Of a stretch of DNA of 64,000 nt, positions 43,241 to 54,427 are shown piece by piece. The position numbers and the translations under genes are program-made. Source of the DNA: Garcia nutans (Eukaryota > Streptophyta > Magnoliopsida > Malpighiales > Euphorbiaceae). The stretch's first letter is position 1; every line of letters begins with the position of its first letter. The stretch covers positions 1,922,001-1,986,000 of the forward strand of contig CANTUV010000072.1 of NCBI GenBank assembly GCA_947685225.1, in the 5' to 3' direction. The notes under the pieces are model-generated. The model worked only from the letters and a program-made list of their open reading frames with translations. It was not told the DNA's origin and searched no databases.

Positions 43241-46022
43241 TGTAACACCCCTTCCCGACCTACATGTGTAAGCTGAGTAGTAACCTAATGTTGCTACCAA
43301 TTTTACTTAGTCAAATTTTAGTTCCAATTTTAATAGAAATTTTGCCATAGTTTCGCCTAAAAATTGAGTCCCAAGTGTCGACAAAACTAGTTTTTTTTTT
43401 AAAACATTTTACACAAACCAATGCAAACAAAATCATTCTTAATACACTTCCAATAAATCCCCCCTTATACCCTCAACTACAACCTGCAAAAAGGATTTGT
43501 AACACTCCCATATCCAATGCCCACACACTACAACCACAACAATGTAGCATAAGTGCATCAAACATAGGGATGCTACGGTTTTCTTAACATTCAAAACACT
43601 TTAAACTTGATACAATACCCTTATCATTATACATTATAGAAAAGTAGGTCATTTACTTATAAAACAAAACATATTAGTTATATATATATATATACATTTA
43701 AATATTACACAGCAGAAGTTATATAATATGTACATATTTACAAACACTTGAGTACATATTTAAAAATATCCATATTTTTACATTATAATCATTACTTTAC
43801 AAAATATAAAGAAGTATACATGATTGGCAATTCTCTTCTGATCTTTAAGTTCCCAAAATCAACTCTTCAAGGTCTACTCTCACTTGGTCTTGATGAACTC
43901 TCGGGTTCGACTCTATCAGCTCTATTACCTGCGCGATTAAACACTATCGCGCTAAGCCAAGGGCTTAGTAAGATAATTCATGCTAAAATGCAATGTCACA
44001 AATTAATTACATATATCAATGAAAAGCATATTATTTATTCAATATGTTGCTTTGTTCAATGTCACATCAATATTCATATAATAGCACCATTCATTATACT
44101 CATTTAAATTTATCATTATAGCCAACAACTATGACTTTATATACGTACCCTTTCCCAACCAGGTCAGTTGCCCTCCAATCCCAAGGGTCCGCAGGAGGCA
44201 AATAGGCACGTATAACATTATCAGTAACATACCTTTCCCCATCCAGGTCGGTTGTCCAAGTTCGGTTGCCCATTCCAATGGGTCCGCATGGTTCCGCAGG
44301 AGGCAAATATGTACGTATAATACTGACTATATCGAACCTTCCTCCTACCAGATCGGTAGTCCAAGATCGGTTGCCCAACCCACTGGGTCTGCATGGTTCC
44401 GCAGGAGACGGATAGGTTCGTTCATTAAACTTATCAATACTTTTTCAATTCATTTCTTTTTCACAAGCAAGTTAAGCAATCATGCCTCAACATCTCACAT
44501 TACAACAAAACCATTTTCTCATAACATCATATCATTCCCACTTCATTACATCATTATATACAATATTCATTACATTATCTAAACACTCACATTATTATTC
44601 AATCCTATCATCAATGCATGCTTCAATCATATTTCATTTGAATCACTATAACATCTTTGGTATAACATTTCAATGTGCATTACTCATGAAACACATTACC
44701 ATTCACAATGCATAACATAACATTATTCAATCTCAACAATGCAATTAGGACAATTCAACCTCTTCACAACCTAATCCAAAAAGAATATTAGCAAAATGAC
44801 CATATGAATAGTACATTCTGGTTTTAGACTCCATTTTATCCTTATTTTGAAAAATTGTATAAAATAATCTACTTGACTAAAAATTCTAAAATTTTTACAG
44901 AATTTAGTTTTGTATCTTAAAATCATTCCTTTAAAATTTCAGATCAAACTGAACACAAAATCTTGGTCAAATAGTTCACCTAACCAGACTGCCCCAATTG
45001 CCCTGCATCCTGGCAGCAGTTCTGAACTTTGTGAATTTCATAAATCAAATTCAATCAAAGTGGTTCCAAATTATTTTTCTCAAATACTAGACTCACTAAG
45101 CAACAACATATCCAAAATTAAATTGAATATGATTTTTCTACATTTTATTAAAAATCCCGAAATAGAGCTGTCTCAGTTAAGGTACCTGCTGGAACAGGTC
45201 TAATAAAAATAATCTTTCTAAACTCATAACCTATCCAAAATCGAATCAACATATTTTTCAGTCATTCTAGACTCATAGAGGCACAACATATCAAAAATTC
45301 ACTTCAAGAACATTTTTCTATAATTAATTAAAAATCATACAAATCACAGCCTTTACTAATTGTAAAACAGAAACAATTTCACTAAACACAACTCTTACTC
45401 TTCCATCACCAACACCAACCCAACTTCTCATCTATCAAGCAAAATCAATACTTAAAATCACACCATAAGCAACTTAATTATACCATCATCAAATCACAAC
45501 TCAACTCAAGCATAACTTCAAAAATAACAAGAGTAAACAAGAGCAAACTTACCAAATAATGAAATTCCTTGAAACTCCAACTTGTAACTTTGAAAACTTC
45601 CTTCACTTTGAACTTGAAATCATCAAAACCATCACTTGTTCTCTTGCTCTCTTCTCTCTTTGATGAGCCGGCCACACAACAACAAGAAGAAGAAGAAATG
45701 ATGAAGAAACACAAAGTCAATAGGCATTAAATACCCATCCAAAAGAAAATTACTATAATACCCTCATCCATTTAACTAAGCTTTTGTCATATCTATACCC
45801 ATTTAAGTAATTCACAACCAACACAAAAATATCCTCTTTCCTTGACTTTCCATTTTGACCACTTTATATGTTATATATATCACCATATAAGCAACATATA
45901 CAATTATCTCTAAACCCTCTTTTCTTTCCCAACCACCATACAAAAACATTCTCTTCCCATTTCTCAATTCAAACCAACAACAACAACAACAAAACTTCTA
46001 GGGCATGCATAGGGATATTACA
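43241..46022 (-). mobile_element. Solo Tekay LTR (2782 bp) inside the satellite, target duplication GTTCT
   Basis: TGTAACACCCC at 43241 to GGATATTACA at 46022, flanked by GTTCT at 43236-43240 and 46023-46027. Closest to the solo LTR at 10483 (similar 5' third, stem-loop at 43952-43968, and near-identical block 44800-45360), but it has a different tandem module (44148-44420) and an extra segment at about 43498-43700. No internal region remains. Confidence 0.95.
44148..44420. repeat. Three-copy tandem module in solo LTR
   Basis: Three copies of about 90-110 bp with CAGGTCGGTTG or similar, GGGTCCGCA and GCAGGAGGCAAATA, ending in CGTATAA or similar (near 44150, 44240, 44340). Confidence 0.8.
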
Positions 46023-46545
46023 GTTCTGGACTTAGAAAAGAATCTAGTTTTTTGACCTAAGGAAAATTTGGGTTCTAGACCCGAGCTAAGTTCTGGACTT
46101 AGAAAAGAATCCAGGTTCTTGACCTAAGAAAAATTTGGGTTCTGGACCCGAGCTAAGTTCTGGACTTAGAAAAGATTCTAGGTTCTGGACCTAAGGAAAA
46201 TTTGGGTTCTAGACCCGAGCTAAGTTATGGACTTAGAAAAGATTCTAGGTTCTGGACCTAAGGAAAATTTGGGTTCTAGACCCGAGCTAAATTCTGGACT
46301 TGGAAGAAATTCTAGGTTCTGGAACCAAGCTAAATTCTGGACTTAGAAAAGATTCTAGGTTCTGGACCTAAGGAAAATTTGGGTTATGGACCCGAGCTAA
46401 GTTCTAAACTTAGAAAAGGTTCTAGGTTCTGGACCTAAAAAAAATTTGGGTTCTGGACCCGAGCTAAGTTCTGGACTTAGAAGAAATTCTAGGTTCTGGA
46501 CCTAAGGATAATTTGGATTATGGACCCGAGCTAATAAAGATTTAA
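46023..46545. repeat. 67-bp satellite array, part 2 (about 8 units)
   Basis: Resumes the array after the solo LTR with the same 67-bp structure, ending near 46545 at GGACCCGAGCTAATAAAG. Confidence 0.9.
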
Positions 46546-46689
46546 TTATCTGAAAAAATAATTTTTTGGGTTCAAAAAGTTTGACTAATTTTTATGCACG
46601 TCTTCTCCTTTGTCCCCTGCGTGTAAAAATATTTATACACGCAAGCATTTGAATTATTAAATTGAATAATTGAATTTACTGTTTATTTA

Positions 46690-46872
46690 CTGTGCGGTCA
46701 CTGTTCATACGCTATTCATAAATAGTAACTTACTATTCATAAATAGTAGTAAGTAGTATTTTACTATTAAAAATAGTAATTTACTATTTATCAATAGTAA
46801 TTTTACTATTCATAAATAGTAAATTTACTATTCATAAATAGTAAAAGTTTACTATTCATGAACAGTAAACTT
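46690..46872. repeat. AT-rich palindromic repeats upstream of PMD-like gene
   Basis: Six or seven copies of TACTATTCATAAATAGTA or variants, each nearly self-complementary, in about 170 bp. They end about 30 bp before a TATA box. Confidence 0.8.
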
Positions 46873-46902
46873 ACTTTTGAATTTTTTTTCCTTGCCGTTT
46901 CT

Positions 46903-46912
46903 CTATATAAAC
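46903..46912 (+). promoter_or_regulatory. Candidate TATA box of PMD-like gene
   Basis: CTATATAAAC stands about 92 bp before the first ATG of the PMD-like gene and just after the AT-rich palindromes. Confidence 0.65.
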
Positions 46913-47003
46913 GAACGAATTCCTTCATTTTATTCACAGTAAAATCCTTAATTTATATAATTCCCTCAATTTTTTTCAAATTTAGCACATAGTTTTCAAA
47001 AAA

Positions 47004-49511
47004 ATGCATGCTTCATGGTCATGAACTCATTCTAATGCTGAGTTATTAGAGTTTATTCGGCATCATGAAGATGGAAATATAGATATACTAGCCGGGTTGC
47101 CGCTTCATCGTAGTTCAAACCAAAAGAGCGCGGTAATTATTTTTTCCCTTTTTTATTTTTTATATTATTTTTTATATTTTTTTATCTTTTTGTTATTTAT
47201 TTATTTTTGTTTTATATTTTCATACTTTTTCTTCTTTTTTTTATTTTTCTGTCTTTCTATTATTTGTTTTTTCTTTTTTTCTTTTTTTTGTTTTTTCTTT
47301 TCCTTTATTTTTCTATTATTTATTTATATTATTATTTGTTTATTTTTTATTTACGTTTTTATATTATGTTCTTTTATTATTATTGTGTTTGCTTTTATTT
47401 TTTATTTATATTTTTATGTTATTATCTTTTAGAAAATTTAGGAAAAATAAATTAATTTAAACAGATAGAATAATATGTACTTAACTTGTATTAACTTACC
47501 TGGCTCCGTGTTAGCATGATCATTGCGCTGTTCGGGCCGGAGGGTGTATCTACAAAGCTCGACAATGGTATGATGTAGTGCCTTCTCGGGTAGGCAGATT
47601 ATCTGAGATTGCGGCTTTGAGAGTTTCATCTTACAATTGCCATCCGAGGAGTATCTAATAGACTGGAGCGTAGTCCAGGCGCTTGCAGAACGATGGTTGG
47701 ACACAACCCACACTTTTCACTTGCCCATTGGAGAGATGACGATTGGTCCGGTCGATTTTACTGCTGTAACCGGCCTTCGATATGATGGTGTTTCGATTCC
47801 TCTGGCCAACGATATTTTAATATTTGAAGAAATTCAGCAATTAATTGGTATGGAACCATCATATAAGGAGCCTTTTAAGATAAAAATTTAATCGATTAGT
47901 AGCTATTGGATGAACTATGCAGGACGGGTTCATAGGGACACGGCCCAATAATATGCTTGAGGACTTTTGTTATATTTGCTTGGGTCGACCATCTTAGGCA
48001 ACACTGAATCCTCCATCCATTTGTCAGTGTTGAGGGCCATTTCTTATTTTAGGACGGTACCATCTTCTGGCTGGGGTGAAGCTGGTCTTGCCTGTATTTA
48101 CCATGGTCTTGGTAAAATTTGCCGAAACAAGAAGTCTTTTGTCGGCTTGATGGCGGTTGTCGAGGTATTCTTCTTCTACCAATGTCAATTCCGCTCCTTT
48201 CTTGTATGAATTTGATCTTTACTATTATTGTAGGCATGGGCATATGAACACAACCTCATGAGGGTGCCTGGTATTTCCCGAGATAGGGTCAGGTATTCGA
48301 GATTAAATTTTTGGTTGTCTAATAGTGTGGACGTTGCCGGCTCTCTCCATGTGCATACTCACCGCTTTGTGTTGAGCCGCTTAACCTGGGACCAGGTGAA
48401 ATAACATTAGTATACTTTAAATTTTATGTGATAGTTTACTTACCTTATGTTATTTTGCAGGTGAATTTGGCCTGGTGGAACCCAAAAGAGCGGACAAACT
48501 GGTCTCCCTTCATGAAGGCTACGCTATCTTTCCAACATTCTCGCCGAGTCATCGCTGGCCCAGTGTTTAGTGGTTGGTTTCTCAGAGAGAGAGTTTATGA
48601 GTGGTTTCTTGGTCTAGAGCAGCGGAGGGTTCCAATGCATTGCCCGGAATATACTTTAAATATTATGTCAATGCCAGAGGATGCATGGTGGTCAGCTCGG
48701 TATGGTTATGGTGTTGAGGCATTTCTCCATCTACCAGGTGCATTTTATGCCCATTTTATTCAAAGAAGGCTCTTGAACTTTGATGTGTCTCCTGTGGGTG
48801 TACGAGAAATTACTGAAGAAAATGAGGATAGAGATGAAGAGGAACATCATGGAGATGCAGGAGAGTACGTTCCACATCTCGGGGCTAGTACTTCTCAAGT
48901 AAAACTTTACCATTTTTCCCTTGCAACTGCTTCTTTCTTTTTTGATTCATTAATGATTGTTGCAGGCTGTTGGCTCATTTGATCATGAGGTTGGACCTTC
49001 TTTTATTTCCCCTTCGTTTGCTCATTCTTGCCTGCCAAATATACCATCTCATCTGCATGGTATCGATATTAATTACCTGGTGAGTTTTCTTATTTCATGG
49101 TAATTTATGCTATATGTATGCATGATTATGTATGCTCTTACCTTTTTCCTTCCTGGCTTACAGCGGATGCTAGAAGAACAAAATAGGAAACTTTAAGAAG
49201 AGTTGGCTGCAAGTCATCAACAGGCTTCTCATTTTGAAAATTTATATCATCAATCCGAACAAAATTTCTGAGACTTCCGATTTCAGGGGATGAGGGATCC
49301 TGGCGCTTCTTCATCAAGAGGCCCCCGAACTGATGACCATGAGATCCTTTTGTGCACTTTCGATGAAGACCATGACATATCGGAACTCCAAGGTAACAGG
49401 GATTTCGGTGCTCCCGCTTCGGGCTATCCCGGAACGAGTAATTTGCCTCCTCCTCCAACAGGCGACGACTTTTTCAGGGCTTTTTTTTATGACCTACCAC
49501 CACCTTCTTAG
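47004..49511 (+). pseudogene. Plant mobile domain (PMD)-like gene
   Basis: Exon 1 (47004-47130): MHASWS, a stop, then NAELLEFIRHHEDGNIDILA and a GT donor. A T-rich intron follows. Exon 2 (about 47510-47890): RQWYDVVPSRVGRLSEIAAL, then, in another frame, LAERWLDTTHTFHLPIGEMT. Exon 3 (47930-48165): ILGNTESSIHLSVLRAI, WGEAGLACIYHGLGKICRNK. Then 48235-48395, 48463-48898 (AWWNPKERTNWSPFMKATLS; acidic EENEDRDEEEHHG), 48966-49079, and 49163-49511 (LEEQNRKL, a helix; RDPGASSSRGPR; ends DLPPPS). The family is associated with transcriptional silencing in plants, and transposons often carry copies. The stop in exon 1, the frame change in exon 2 and stops at 47889, 49194 and 49269 make it a probable pseudogene, though less decayed than the copy at 36390. 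Confidence 0.68.
47131..47490 (+). other. T-rich intron of the PMD-like gene
   Basis: About 300 bp of nearly pure T with some A and C, after a GTAATT donor. Phe-rich ORFs called here are composition artefacts. The homologous intron of the minus-strand gene (38620-39045) is also strongly AT-rich. Confidence 0.6.
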
Positions 49512-49901
49512 TAATGTATGAATTGTATCAACATTGTACAATAAGCATAATAATGAAAAATATAATTTCCATCTTTACTATAACTAATTTTCTTTCTTTT
49601 TTTTTTTTACTTTTCATCGTTACTGCATCACAATTATTAAACTTTTTTTTCATATTTCAATATTTATACAGTCACCACGACAAAAACCAAATGCAACACG
49701 GTAAAGTTAATTTGTCGCCAATTCCTTTCCTTATACAACATGGTTTCATCCTTTTCCATCACCTTTACCTTATCAATTTTGAAAAATTTTATTTCCTCTA
49801 TATAAATCACCTTTCATGCCATATTTCATACAGAAGCCAAAATACATTCCATTTCAATGTAAAAACTCCTTTAACAATTTTGATTTTTCTTCATTCATCC
49901 A
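49512..49901. other. Flank between PMD-like gene and Athila C
   Basis: AT-rich sequence with TATA- and poly(T)-rich parts. It probably holds the 3' untranslated region of the PMD-like gene. I see no other feature. Confidence 0.5.
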
Positions 49902-50943
49902 TGTTGCGCTCGAGTTAAATACTACTACAAGCATCACTCACAAGTATACGAGGTAATTGTAGCAAAGGTGATCGCCCCAAGGTCATCTCACAAGGAAGGT
50001 GTAGTTCGTAATAGCTTGATTGAAGCAATTAAATTAAAAGCGAGTTCGTTGTTTTGGAATTGTGAAAGAACAATTTAAACCTAAGAGTAATGAGTGTGAT
50101 GGTTGTACAAGATCAAATCAATTCTTGGGAAGGTGCCTAGGGTTGTAGGTCCACTCAATCAAAGCTCAATTCTCCTATTATTCATTAACTTAACCTTGTA
50201 ATTAATTAGTTTCTAAAGTTTAATTAGTAAATTACCAATTCATTAGTTTTCACATTCATAAATCAACAACAACCAATTGTTTTACATTCGCAAATTAATA
50301 AACCCCAAAACTTATATTTCTAATTCATTCTTAGGGTAGTAGATTGCATAATTCCGATATTAAATTTCACCTCTCAGTCCTTCATTCAATATCTAAAGAT
50401 CAATAGCTAGGTAATCTATCAACCTAGCATACAATCCAACGCAATCAACCAACAACAAGGTACATCAATGGAAATATTAAATCAAAGCATTCAATCAAAT
50501 ATAATACAAACCCTAGGCATGGGTATTTAGCTCAACATCATCAATTTAAAACATTCATTCAACTCAATATAAATCAAATACAAATTGTTCATTGCAATAA
50601 CAATTCTCTTATTACAACAAAAATAATATTGAAATGAATTAAAAGAGAGAATAGAAAAACCCCTTTGAAGATGCCAAGAGTAGGATTAGTAGTCTTCCTC
50701 CTAGCTCCACTTTGATGTATGATGAAGAACTCAAGTCCTCTTCAATGGATGATTCCCCTTTGCAATATGGAATGAAGCTTTCTCAAGTCACTAAACCTTT
50801 CAATGAAGCTTCTTCAACCTTCAAGAGCTTGTTTACCCAATTTATCCCAAAGAATCTCAAAGAATTTGTCAATGTAAGATGGAGAAGATGGAGAGGATGG
50901 AAATGGAGGATAAAGATGAAGGGACAACGAGAGTGTCACTCTC
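49902..50943 (-). mobile_element. Athila C LTR, left portion (U5 side)
   Basis: CAAGTATACGAGGTAATTGT, then GTGATCGCCCCAAGGTC, matches D's LTR at 59530-59580. The portion ends with the CTCTC duplication. The frame 50712-50948 has no support as a gene. Confidence 0.88.
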
Positions 50944-53907
50944 TTTAACACCCCTTCCTGACCTACGAATAAGCTGAGGAGGAATGTCACATCGGGATGC
51001 AAGCTCTGGTTACAATGTCTTAATTAAGAATTCTTATGAAAATTTTTTTGAAAAATTGGGCGGAGTTTCCCCTAAAAAGCGGGGTTCCCAAGTGTCACCA
51101 AAATTGATTTTTTTAAAAACACTTTTGTTCACAATTCAACTCAAGAACACTCCCAATAATAATCTCCCTTATATCCTCAACTACACCCTGCAAGAAAATT
51201 TCACTCTTCTATATCGTTTCTCAAGATCGCATATCATTTGCTAAGTTTCATTACCATACTACTGTTAATTCTCTTGTTACATAATATGTTTAACAAACCT
51301 TTACAATAGATATAACGCACATGCCATACCACTATTTTATGTCAAAAGTCCTATCCTATTCGCCGTCGAGCTAGTGCGGGCCGCTGTAGAAATGCTGATC
51401 TTCTATTCACTACCTGCGAGTTGGACATATAAGTCGCTGAGCAACTTATAGCCCAGTGGGTACTTTAACCATTGCCAAATATAAGTAGTACAAGGAAGGT
51501 TGTTGAAACACATATAAAAGTAGAATACTGCATAATTAAACTATTTTCATACAATCATCATATTTATATTTTCTAATTAAGTTAAGATTCACATTTTTTA
51601 TGTAAACAAAATGTAATATAACTTCATTATAATTACGAGTTAATCTGCTCCACTAGGTAATTATGAATACACCGATCTCAAAATGAGGCCTCCTATAGAG
51701 TTACGCGTGGTCTTGACCTCACACGTCTAATTGCCATGGTCTTGGTCTCACACGATATGGAATATACAACATAACTGCGTGGTCTTGGTCTCACACGACT
51801 AGTTGCCATGATCTTGACCTCACACCATATAACCGCACACGCGTAAGTAATATTCAGACCGAAGCCATTAAGACAGTACTGCCGGTAGGATGGCATGCCA
51901 AACCCCCATTCCAGACCAGTTTTACCCATTTACCGAGTAGAGCATATATAACATTTCATATATACCCATTCACTTCGTATATATACCACATATTCTCCAT
52001 GTATATACAATATATACTTACACAAATACCACATATACTCACATATGTATCATATCTATTCACATATATACCATATACATGCATATTTATATACCATATA
52101 TACACGTATTCCCCACGTATATACCTTATCTATATATTCACATGATAACAAACATGTATTCCATCACGTGACTTTTATCACGGTTATGAAATTTAGATTG
52201 ATTTTCTCCTCTTTTCCATCTAATTTATTCTTCATATTCATACTTAAACTCAATACCAAAAATAAAATGATAAAACACCCACACCAAGTTTTTGACCAAG
52301 TTAATAATGAAAAAAAATTACCATATGAACAATAAACTCTGGTTCTTGACCCAACTTGATCCTTTTCTTAGAAAATTTGTATAAAATAATCCACTTGGCT
52401 AAAAACTCAAAAATATTTTACAAAATTTAGTTTTGCATCTTAAAATCATTCTTTTAAAATTTTATATCAAACTGGACGCAAAATCTTGGTCAACTAGTTC
52501 ACCCAACCAGACTGCTCCAGTTGCCCTGCATCTTGGCAGCAGTTCTAAATTTTGTGAATTCCGTAAATTAATTTCAATCAATGTGGTTCCAAATTATTTT
52601 TGTAAAATACTAGACTCAATAAAAAATAGCATATCCAAAATTCAATTGGATATTATTTTTTTACATTTTATTAAAAATCCAGAAAGATGGCTGTCTCAGT
52701 CAAGGTACCTGATGGAGCAGGTCTAATAAAAATAATCTTTCCAAAATCATAACCATTCCAAATTCAACTCAACATATTTTTCAGTTATTCTAGACTCATT
52801 ATTACACAACATATCAAAAATCCAACTCAAGATAATTTTTTGATATTTAATTAAAAATCATACAAATCACAGCATTTTCCTAATTGTAAAACAAAAAAAT
52901 TTCAAATGGATTTCAATGGTTAAAGTACCAAACCTTACTATTTCTTAGTCCTTATTCTATATCACTTCCTTTCCTTCGTTGTCTCCTTGATTTCCTATGA
53001 AATTTAACATCACATATACAAAGGTAAGAACCCTAGGTATAGACATAGTCTTATCTTATGATTTTTCTAATGGTTGCTAGCTTAATTTCACCATTAAACA
53101 CCATTATTTCTTTCATCAAATCCTTCAAATAATTATTTCTTGAATTTTCTCCAAATCTAGCTACATGAACTCTAATTTAAATCTCTTAAATTAACCATTA
53201 ATCCATGAAATTAAAACTAGAGATAGGTTTCTCTTACCTTATAATCTTGTTTATCACCAAAGTCTTCAACCAAAAGCCTTAAACTTTGGAAAAATCACCT
53301 CCTTCTTCCTTCTCTTATGGTTTGAACGAGTTCACCATGTAAGAGAGGGCTTTTATTCTCTTTCCTTAGCTTATTTTGATCCAAATGGCAGCCATAAGTG
53401 GTGAAAATATGTTGGTATAGATGTTGACTTCCAATTGGTACACCTTATAGCAAAAATGGCCACTTTTAATTGGTCCACTTGCCTTCTTCTTTTATCTATT
53501 TATTTGGCAAGCCATTAGGCTTCCTTTTATTCATATTTTGAGCCCCTCAACTTTCTTGTACTGTAATTGTATAGTCTAGGGTGTGAAAATATCAAAATAC
53601 CCTCCAGCGATTAATCGATTGTAACTTTTAAACCGTGCGTTTTCGGAAAAAATTGAGACCCATGGTTATGACCCGATTAATCTCGAGAATATTCTTCTGG
53701 GGTCAGATATGGGCACTATTAAGAACTTCCGACACTTAATTTTTAAGTTTACACAGTTGCCCCTAACTTTTGAGAAATTTCCACTTAGGTCCCGTCAGCT
53801 CCACTGTGTACACCAATTTCATATTTGACTATCCTGAGCCTCTATTTGGCCACTCGTTCATGTCCTCCTTGCCTATTACTCGACTATCTAGCCTTTGGGA
53901 TGTGACA
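50944..53907 (-). mobile_element. Hollow Tekay element, 3' LTR
   Basis: Begins (minus strand) TGTCACATCCCAAAGG at 53907 after the polypurine tract. It includes the conserved block 52380-52740, a GTGGTCTTG tandem module (51700-51860), and a CATATATACC-rich run (51945-52150). Confidence 0.93.
51700..51860. repeat. GTGGTCTTG...CTCACACG tandem module
   Basis: Four copies of (G)CGTGGTCTTGxCCTCACACG or CATGGTCTTGGTCTCACACG, about 37-40 bp apart, present again at 55195-55345 in the other LTR. Confidence 0.8.
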
Positions 53908-53935
53908 GTTATACCCTCCTTAATTTAAGTTTCGC
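53908..53935 (-). other. Polypurine tract of the hollow Tekay element
   Basis: Minus-strand AAATTAAGGAGGGTATAAC directly before TGTCAC; upstream GGGGCGAAACTT resembles the sequence that follows pol in Tekay elements (compare 3935-3967). Confidence 0.8.
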
Positions 53936-53951
53936 CCCAAAACTTGCTTGT

Positions 53952-54071
53952 TCATACATGTAAATACATTGCTGGCCCTAGTCCTGGTCCATGGGCTTCC
54001 TCAACACCTATTGGTGCGGAGGCTTGGGATTCTGTCTCCTGTTCCATAGCTTGTTGCGAGTCTAGAGACAT
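53952..54071 (-). CDS. 39-codon ORF, probable gag N-terminal remnant
   Basis: ATG at 54071, stop at 53952. The product is acidic and Gln/Pro-rich (MSLDSQQAMEQETESQASAP). It begins about 340 nt after the primer site, where gag would start, and ends just before the polypurine tract. It is best read as the start of gag left by an internal deletion. No domain is recognised, and translation is not shown. Confidence 0.4.
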   Translation of the reverse strand: MSLDSQQAMEQETESQASAPIGVEEAHGPGLGPAMYLHV

Positions 54072-54410
54072 CCTATAATATAAATGTAATCAGCAGTCTG
54101 CACAGCTCGACATATAACTTTTTTCCTATATGGCATGTACATTAGACTCAATAACTCATGCTTAATTATTCTCGACTCTTTCTTATTTCACAAACATAAT
54201 TTCATATATAACTGTTTCACAAATACCATAACTACTACAGGGTATCCCGTTTTACGTTGGTAATGGCCTCTCCCAACATAAAACGTATATCCTCATATAT
54301 TTTCCTCTTCCTATCTAAAGTCTTTCTAACTCACTTCATTTACTATCTCTCGATATCCTAATTATCATACACTTTCCTATGTCAAACCGCCCAGGAACGG
54401 CTAAACCAAT

Positions 54411-54422
54411 GCTTTGATACCA
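54411..54422 (-). other. Primer binding site, initiator tRNA-Met type
   Basis: Minus-strand TGGTATCAAAGC lies 5 bp after the 5' LTR end. It matches the TGGTATCAGAGC expected for initiator tRNA-Met with one G-to-A change. This primer type is normal for chromoviruses. Confidence 0.85.
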
Positions 54423-54427
54423 CAAAT

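Noticed and set aside
47097..47455. Two long Phe-rich ORFs
   Set aside because: Pure T-rich composition within an intron of the PMD-like gene; no coding pattern.
50712..50948. ORF with basic C-terminus (WRRWRGWKWR)
   Set aside because: It lies in the Athila C LTR and runs into the Tekay insertion site; GGA/AGA-rich purine tract, no homology seen.
54411..54422. A tRNA-Met gene
   Set aside because: Only 12 bp match the tRNA end; no cloverleaf around it. It is a primer binding site.
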